From the NCBI GenBank assembly GCA_002335945.1, contig DDDD01000027.1:1-38729 (forward strand): 38,729 nucleotides of DNA. Reading direction: 5' to 3'. A program made the translations under genes and the position numbers. The notes beneath the pieces are model-generated. The model had not been told where the DNA came from, did no database searches, and saw nothing but the letters and a program-made list of their open reading frames with translations. This DNA is from Porticoccaceae bacterium UBA1989 (lineage in GTDB: Bacteria; Pseudomonadota; Gammaproteobacteria; Pseudomonadales; Porticoccaceae). Positions 33,382 through 38,729 of the stretch are shown here, in pieces. The stretch's first letter is position 1. The number at the start of each line of letters is the position of its first letter.

Positions 33382-35256
33382 ATGCAATACCCAGACACAT
33401 TCGACGTAATCGTTATTGGCGGAGGCCACGCAGGCACTGAGGCCAGCCTTGCTTCCGCACGCATGGGCTGCAGCACATTGCTGTTGACGCACAATATCGA
33501 AACGCTGGGCCAAATGTCGTGTAATCCCGCTATCGGCGGTATTGGTAAAAGCCATCTGGTGAAGGAAATTGATGCCCTTGGTGGCGCCATGGCCTTGGCA
33601 ACCGACCTAGGTGGAATCCAGTTTCGAGTGCTCAACGCCCGCAAAGGCCCTGCAGTTCGCGCCACTCGCGCCCAGGCTGACAGAGTTCGTTACAAGGCAG
33701 CCATCCGTGACATGCTGGAGAATCAACCTAACCTAACCATTTTTCAGCAGGGCGTTGATGATTTAATTATCGACGGCGACAGAGTTACTGGTGCCGTTAC
33801 CCAGATGGGTTTGCGTTTTAGTGCAAAAACCGTCGTGGTTACCGCGGGAACATTTCTGGCAGGCAAAATTCATATTGGTTTAGAAAATCATGCTGCTGGC
33901 CGAGCGGGTGATCCTCCTGCAGAAAATCTTGCCAAGCGATTACGTGAACTGCCCTTCAGGGTTGAGCGCCTCAAAACCGGCACGCCCCCCAGAATTGATG
34001 CGCGCAGTGTCGATTTCACTCATTTACCAGAGCAGTGGGGCGATAAGCCAGAACCCATTATGTCGTATATGGGTCGTCTTGAAGATCATCCGCCGCAAAC
34101 CTGTTGCTGGATTACTTATACAAACACAAAAACCCATGAGATTATTCATGGCGGTATGGATCGTTCACCAATGTACACCGGTGTTATCGATGGTGTTGGA
34201 CCAAGATACTGTCCCTCCATCGAAGATAAGGTGGTGCGTTTTGCTGACAAAGATAAACATCAGATATTTGTTGAGCCTGAGGGACTAGATACCCATGAAC
34301 TCTATCCCAATGGTATTTCCACCAGCCTGCCCTTTGATGTTCAGTTAAATTTGGTTCGTTCTATCCAGGGCTTTGAAAATGCTCACATTACTCGCCCCGG
34401 TTATGCCATTGAATATGATTATTTTAATCCACAGGATCTTAAGTATTCACTGGAAACAAAATCTATTCAGGGCCTGTTTTTGGCTGGTCAAATAAACGGC
34501 ACTACAGGCTACGAAGAGGCTGCAGCCCAGGGTTTACTGGCAGGTACCAATGCCGCATTACAGGTTCAGGATAAAGACAGCTGGTGTCCTGGGCGTGACA
34601 AAGCCTACATGGGCGTGTTGGTGGATGATCTTATTAGTATGGGTACGGCAGAACCCTATCGCATGTTTACCAGCCGTGCAGAATATCGGTTGCTGTTACG
34701 TGAAGATAACGCAGATTTACGATTGACCGAAAAAGGCCGTGAACTGGGTTTGGTTAACGACAGTCGATGGCAGAGCTTTTGTGAAAAGCACGAAGCTATT
34801 GAGTTGGAGCGTCAGCGTCTAAAAGACACCTGGATTCAACCTGGAACCGAGGCTGCTCAAAAGCTTGCAGATCATATTGAAAATAAACTGTCCCATGAGT
34901 ACTCATTATTTGAGTTACTTAAACGCCCTGAACTCAACCATAAAATTTTGAGCTCAGTCTGCCCTCCTGCAGTAAATACAGTGAGTGAGAAAGTGGCTGA
35001 GCAGGTAGAGATCGACGCCAAGTATTCTGGTTATATTAACCGTCAGCAAGACGAAGTTGATAAGTTACAGCGCCATGAGAATACTGCAATTCCGGCTAAT
35101 TTCGATTATAAAAAAATCAGTGGGCTATCCAATGAAATAAAGCAGAAGCTCAGTGATGTAAAGCCCGAAACATTGGCTCGAGCATCGAGAGTGCCTGGTG
35201 TTACACCGGCTGCGATCTCGTTGTTACTTGTTATGCTTAAAAAACATGCAGCCTGA
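33382..35256 (+). CDS. mnmG: tRNA modification enzyme MnmG (GidA)
   Basis: The 624-residue FAD enzyme starts with the dinucleotide-binding motif DVIVIGGGHAGTEAS and contains GGIGKSHLVKEIDALGG, CPSIEDK and the C-terminal helical MnmE-binding domain ending near PGVTPAAISLLLVMLKK. It works with MnmE on tRNA wobble uridine. Length is standard. It is first of mnmG-rsmG-parA-parB and overlaps rsmG by 11 bp. Confidence 0.98.
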   Translation: MQYPDTFDVIVIGGGHAGTEASLASARMGCSTLLLTHNIETLGQMSCNPAIGGIGKSHLVKEIDALGGAMALATDLGGIQFRVLNARKGPAVRATRAQADRVRYKAAIRDMLENQPNLTIFQQGVDDLIIDGDRVTGAVTQMGLRFSAKTVVVTAGTFLAGKIHIGLENHAAGRAGDPPAENLAKRLRELPFRVERLKTGTPPRIDARSVDFTHLPEQWGDKPEPIMSYMGRLEDHPPQTCCWITYTNTKTHEIIHGGMDRSPMYTGVIDGVGPRYCPSIEDKVVRFADKDKHQIFVEPEGLDTHELYPNGISTSLPFDVQLNLVRSIQGFENAHITRPGYAIEYDYFNPQDLKYSLETKSIQGLFLAGQINGTTGYEEAAAQGLLAGTNAALQVQDKDSWCPGRDKAYMGVLVDDLISMGTAEPYRMFTSRAEYRLLLREDNADLRLTEKGRELGLVNDSRWQSFCEKHEAIELERQRLKDTWIQPGTEAAQKLADHIENKLSHEYSLFELLKRPELNHKILSSVCPPAVNTVSEKVAEQVEIDAKYSGYINRQQDEVDKLQRHENTAIPANFDYKKISGLSNEIKQKLSDVKPETLARASRVPGVTPAAISLLLVMLKKHAA

Positions 35257-35899
35257 TTCATCTGCGAGCCAGAAGAGAGCTAAGCTGCAGGCTGGTATAG
35301 ACACATTAGGAATTGCTTGCACCACAGAGCAACTTGATCTGTTGCTCGCCTACCTAAATATGCTTGAACGATGGAATAAAGCCTATAACCTCACGGCTAT
35401 TCGCGATCCTATGCAAATGATTAATCTGCACCTGCTAGATAGCTTGGCGCTGCAGCCTCATGTTGCGGACAAGAAAAACCTGATTGATATAGGTACGGGC
35501 CCAGGTTTGCCGGGTATTCCCCTGGCTATCATGAACCCCGATAAACACTTCACGTTACTAGACAGCGCTGGCAAAAAGACACGGTTTTTATTCCAGGTGC
35601 GTACCGAATTAGGGTTGAGTAATGTGCTTGAGGTCAACAAGCGTGCCGAAGCCTTTGTGCCAGAGGAGCGTTACGACACGGTGTTAAGTCGTGCCTTTAG
35701 CTCCCTACCTGACATGTTAAAAACCTGCCAACATCTCGTGACAGACAGTGGCTGCTTTATTGCCATGAAAGGAAGATTACCGGAATCAGAGTTGAGCGAA
35801 ATACCGAAAGACTATAAGGTCTCTGACTTGTGTCGATTAGACATACCAGATGTCGATGGTGAAAGACATTTAATAACCATCACCCACAGCTCGTTGTAA
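35246..35899 (+). CDS. rsmG: 16S rRNA m7G527 methyltransferase RsmG (GidB)
   Basis: The 217-residue protein has the SAM-binding motif LIDIGTGPGLPGIPLAI and NLTAIRDPMQMINLHLLDSL, typical of RsmG. I chose ATG 35246 (MQPDSS), which overlaps the mnmG stop by 11 bp; the frame is open 48 bases further but has no better start. It methylates G527 of 16S rRNA. Confidence 0.96.
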   Translation: MQPDSSASQKRAKLQAGIDTLGIACTTEQLDLLLAYLNMLERWNKAYNLTAIRDPMQMINLHLLDSLALQPHVADKKNLIDIGTGPGLPGIPLAIMNPDKHFTLLDSAGKKTRFLFQVRTELGLSNVLEVNKRAEAFVPEERYDTVLSRAFSSLPDMLKTCQHLVTDSGCFIAMKGRLPESELSEIPKDYKVSDLCRLDIPDVDGERHLITITHSSL

Positions 35900-35923
35900 A
35901 GCAACTATAAGGTAAGTACATCA

Positions 35924-36721
35924 GTGCGCATACTATCAATAGCCAATCAGAAAGGCGGTGTCGGTAAAACCACTACTAGCGTTAATCTTGCTGCGTCTCT
36001 GGCTGCCTATAAAAAACGTGTGCTGCTGGTAGATATTGATCCCCAAGGTAATGCCACCATGGGTTCTGGGATTAACAAACAAGATTGTAAGCTCAGTGTT
36101 TATCATGTGCTCACCGAAAAAAATACCATTGAAGATGTGATTGTGACGGCTGAGCAAGGCAAATATCACCTCCTACCCTCCAATGGCGATTTGGTTGCTG
36201 CAGAGGTTGAGTTGATGCAAGAGATTGGCCGCGAAAGCCGCCTGCGCCATGCTATTAAGCGAGTTGCTAGCAATTACGATTACGTGATTATCGACTGTCC
36301 TCCCTCATTAAATATGCTCACCGTCAATGCGTTGGTTGCCAGCGATGGCGTTTTGATTCCAATGCAGTGCGAATACTATGCCCTTGAAGGACTGTCTGCC
36401 CTCAATAATACGATTCGTCAAATCGCCAAGCTAATTAACCCCCGGTTAAAGATCGAGGGCATTTTGCGTACCATGTACGATCCGCGCAGTAGCCTCACGA
36501 ATGCAGTGTCTGCGCAGTTGAGAAAATATTTCGGTGATCGGGTCTATCGCGTTAGCATTCCTCGGAATGTTCGCCTTGCCGAAGCCCCCAGTCATGGTAT
36601 GCCTGCACTGGTCTATGATAGAAACTCGAAAGGATCAGTTGCCTACTTGGCACTGGCTGGCGAGATACTCCGTCAAGAAAAAGAACAGCAAGCACAAAAA
36701 ACCCAAGCCACAGGGATCTAA
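35924..36721 (+). CDS. parA: Chromosome partitioning ATPase ParA (Soj)
   Basis: The 265-residue protein has the deviant Walker A KGGVGKTT (about 10-17), DIDPQGNATMGSG and DCPPSLNMLTVNAL. It begins with GTG at 35924, with AAGGT upstream. Together with ParB and the parS sites in recF it segregates the origin region. No N-terminal DNA-binding domain is present, as in chromosomal ParA (type Soj). It is four bases ahead of parB. Confidence 0.97.
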   Translation: MRILSIANQKGGVGKTTTSVNLAASLAAYKKRVLLVDIDPQGNATMGSGINKQDCKLSVYHVLTEKNTIEDVIVTAEQGKYHLLPSNGDLVAAEVELMQEIGRESRLRHAIKRVASNYDYVIIDCPPSLNMLTVNALVASDGVLIPMQCEYYALEGLSALNNTIRQIAKLINPRLKIEGILRTMYDPRSSLTNAVSAQLRKYFGDRVYRVSIPRNVRLAEAPSHGMPALVYDRNSKGSVAYLALAGEILRQEKEQQAQKTQATGI

Positions 36722-36725
36722 CAAC

Positions 36726-37625
36726 ATGGCAACAAAACGACAAAGTCTGGGTAAAGGATTGGATGCATTGCTTGGAATTCCTGAGGATACGGAAATTTCC
36801 GAGCAAGACTCCGCAGAGGGAGCTGACTCAAATAATGCGGTAGACGGCAAACTATGTCAGTTGCCTGTAGAGTTTCTCCAGCGCGGAAAATATCAGCCAC
36901 GTCGAGATCTAAATCCAGACGCGCTACAAGAATTAGCCAGCTCAATTGCCTCTCAGGGTGTTATGCAGCCTATTGTTGTACGCCCCATAGGCAAAGATAA
37001 ATACGAAATTATTGCAGGTGAGCGACGCTGGCGCGCTACTCAGCAAGCGGGTCTAGACAGTATTCCTGCGATTGTTCGCGAGGTCTCAGACGAAGCAGCA
37101 GTCGTAATGGCGCTGATCGAAAATATTCAACGGGAAGATCTAAACCCCATTGAAGAGAGCCTTGCGCTGATCCGCCTACAGGATGAGTTTAAGTTGACCC
37201 AACAGCAGGTTGCAGATGCCGTCGGCAAGTCACGCTCAGCCGTCACTAATCTTATGCGACTAGCTAGCTTGGAATCTCCGGTGCAGTTACAGGTTGAGCG
37301 CGGTGAGTTAGAGTTGGGTCATGCTAAGTGTTTACTTGGTTTAGAAGGTAATGTGCAGATACAGGCCGCGCGAACCGTAGCAGCCAACGCCATGACTGTT
37401 CGCCAAACCGAAGCCCTGGTGAAAAAATTACAAAACCCAACCACCCAAAATACCAAAACAGAGGCGACTGACAGCACCGCAGATATTATGCGTTTACAAG
37501 AAGAGCTGTCTGAAAAGGTCGGTGCTGTAGTGCAGATTCAGCACAGTGCTAAGGGTGCAGGTAAGCTGGTTTTTAAATATAACAGCGTTGATGAGCTTGA
37601 AGGTATTCTTGCCCATCTAAAGTAG
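36726..37625 (+). CDS. parB: Chromosome partitioning protein ParB (Spo0J)
   Basis: The 299-residue protein from ATG 36726 (MATKRQSLGKGLDALLG) has the CTP-binding box with AGERRWRA, ENIQREDLNPIEE, the parS-reading helix-turn-helix (LTQQQVADAVGKSRSAVTNLMRL) in outline and a C-terminal dimerisation domain. A longer frame from 36534 overlaps parA and is not used. It binds the two parS sites in recF and spreads as a clamp. Confidence 0.97.
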   Translation: MATKRQSLGKGLDALLGIPEDTEISEQDSAEGADSNNAVDGKLCQLPVEFLQRGKYQPRRDLNPDALQELASSIASQGVMQPIVVRPIGKDKYEIIAGERRWRATQQAGLDSIPAIVREVSDEAAVVMALIENIQREDLNPIEESLALIRLQDEFKLTQQQVADAVGKSRSAVTNLMRLASLESPVQLQVERGELELGHAKCLLGLEGNVQIQAARTVAANAMTVRQTEALVKKLQNPTTQNTKTEATDSTADIMRLQEELSEKVGAVVQIQHSAKGAGKLVFKYNSVDELEGILAHLK

Positions 37626-37766
37626 CTAGATATCAAACAGGCCAATTCCCGATATATAAGGTGTTTAGCGAGTTGAATATCACTAACACTATACCTATAA
37701 TGCCGATCCGTTCGAGGTGGGTCTAATGCTCTCCTTAGTTGGACCTGGGAAAAGTGGACGAAAGGC

Positions 37767-38138
37767 ATGATGACGACCATTCCCAAACCACCAATGCATA
37801 GAGTTGCGCTCTATCAGTTAATAGTACTGCTGCCAGTAAGCGGATTGTTGATGATGGTGAGTCAGGTAATTGCCTATTCGGTATTGATAGGTGGTCTGAT
37901 TCAGATTGTGCCTCAAGCTTGGTTTGCACGGCAGGCTTTTAAGTATGCCGGTGCTAGACAGGTACATTTAGTTGCTCGCGCCATGTACCAGGGCGCGGCG
38001 GGAAAGATTGTGTTAACGGCTGCGATGTTTATCACCACATTTATATTGTGGAAAGAACTTAATTTTTTGGTCGTTCTTAGTACTTTTATCGTAATGATCC
38101 CGTTGCAGTGGTTTATTACCGTAAGATTATTGAAATAG
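37767..38138 (+). CDS. atpI: ATP synthase subunit I (AtpI)
   Basis: The 123-residue membrane protein has four predicted helices and the AtpI-like QIVPQAWFARQAFKYAGA, and directly precedes atpB. AtpI helps assemble the c ring. The 141-bp gap after parB probably holds the atp operon promoter. Two adjacent ATG codons (37767, 37770) are possible starts. Confidence 0.88.
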   Translation: MMTTIPKPPMHRVALYQLIVLLPVSGLLMMVSQVIAYSVLIGGLIQIVPQAWFARQAFKYAGARQVHLVARAMYQGAAGKIVLTAAMFITTFILWKELNFLVVLSTFIVMIPLQWFITVRLLK

Positions 38139-38235
38139 TAGTACCCAATAATGTGTGGCGCTTACTTTTAGGTAATTCTTTAGGTAGCTGCTAGCCGAAA
38201 TTAGAATTGCACTGATTTAACGAGAGTTGAGATAC

Positions 38236-38729
38236 ATGGCAGGCGAGAATCCCGCAAGTACAACTGAATATATTCAGCACCACTTAACCAACTTGGTTTA
38301 TGGCAACCATCCTGACAATGGGTGGGGCTTCGCTCATGGCGCTCAAGAAGCGGCAGAGATGGGTTTTATGGCCATTCATGTTGATTCAATGGCCTGGTCA
38401 ATTGGTTTGGGTGTTCTGTTTTGTTGGTTATTCCGCTCTGCTGCAAAGCGTGCGACGACTGGCGTACCTACTGGCTTATTAAACTTCGTAGAATTAATTA
38501 TTGAGTTTATTGATGGTGCTGTAAAAGATAGCTTCCATGGTCGCAACAAGCTTGTTGCCCCTCTCGCGCTGACTATCTTTGTTTGGATCTTCCTGATGAA
38601 CTTCATGGACCTGCTCCCAGTTGACCTGATACCAGAGTTGCTGATGATGGTTGGCGTCCCTTACCAGAAGATTGTTCCGTCAACAGATCCTAATATCACC
38701 TTGGGAATGGCGCTGGGCGTGTTTGTCCT
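38236..38729 (+). CDS. atpB: F0F1 ATP synthase subunit a (3' end outside window)
   Basis: I read 164 codons from ATG 38236 to the window edge. The sequence MAGENPASTTEYIQHHLTNL, then FHVDS-like IHVDSMAWSIGLGVLF and NKLVAPLALTIFVWIFLMNFMDLLPVDL, is typical of subunit a, the stator part that forms the proton half-channels. The essential Arg would lie beyond the window. It follows atpI by 97 bp. Confidence 0.93.
   Translation, partial: MAGENPASTTEYIQHHLTNLVYGNHPDNGWGFAHGAQEAAEMGFMAIHVDSMAWSIGLGVLFCWLFRSAAKRATTGVPTGLLNFVELIIEFIDGAVKDSFHGRNKLVAPLALTIFVWIFLMNFMDLLPVDLIPELLMMVGVPYQKIVPSTDPNITLGMALGVFV

Noticed and set aside
36534..36725. N-terminal extension of parB inside parA
   Set aside because: The extension is parA sequence in another frame; the ATG at 36726 with AGGGAT upstream begins the typical ParB sequence.

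Overview
The window is chromosomal DNA of a gammaproteobacterium, most likely a marine one near Cellvibrionales/Porticoccaceae (SAR92-like). This placement is inferred from protein resemblance and gene order, not from a search. It carries the replication-origin neighbourhood (gyrB-recF-dnaN-dnaA, mnmE-yidC-yidD-rnpA-rpmH, mnmG-rsmG-parA-parB-atpI-atpB). Next to it lies an accessory flagellar/ion-transport region. I see no tRNA, rRNA, CRISPR array, insertion sequence or phage genes.

Positions 1-10160 are flagellar. A FleR/FlrC-like sigma-54 activator (cut by the window edge, with a near-perfect sigma-54 promoter) and a short FleQ lie on the minus strand. On the plus strand follow a CLC-type chloride channel protein, a Sel1-repeat protein, fliS (with a sigma-28-like promoter) and a voltage-gated K+ channel. 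A minus-strand stator operon pomA-pomB1-pomB2 closes the region; its two tandem B subunits have enlarged periplasmic parts.

Positions 10161-14661 hold a DUF1566-type lipoprotein, two overlapping small CxxC proteins, an M48 metalloprotease lipoprotein with TPR-like repeats, yaaA and a DUF938 methyltransferase. Positions 14666-22274 hold the minus-strand unit galU / LpxL-family acyltransferase / ubiC / ubiA, then plus-strand glyQ-glyS, a PlsC-family acyltransferase and a small basic protein ending at a strong terminator.

Positions 22275-38729 are the origin region. Two perfect parS palindromes lie inside recF, matching the parAB genes about 11 kb away. Perfect DnaA boxes lie between dnaA and mnmE. 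The block rpmH-rnpA-yidD-yidC-mnmE is inverted relative to the usual Pseudomonas-type order: it runs toward dnaA, with mnmE next to dnaA and rpmH next to mnmG. This splits the canonical origin-flanking spacers and is the most unusual large-scale feature here. The window ends inside atpB.
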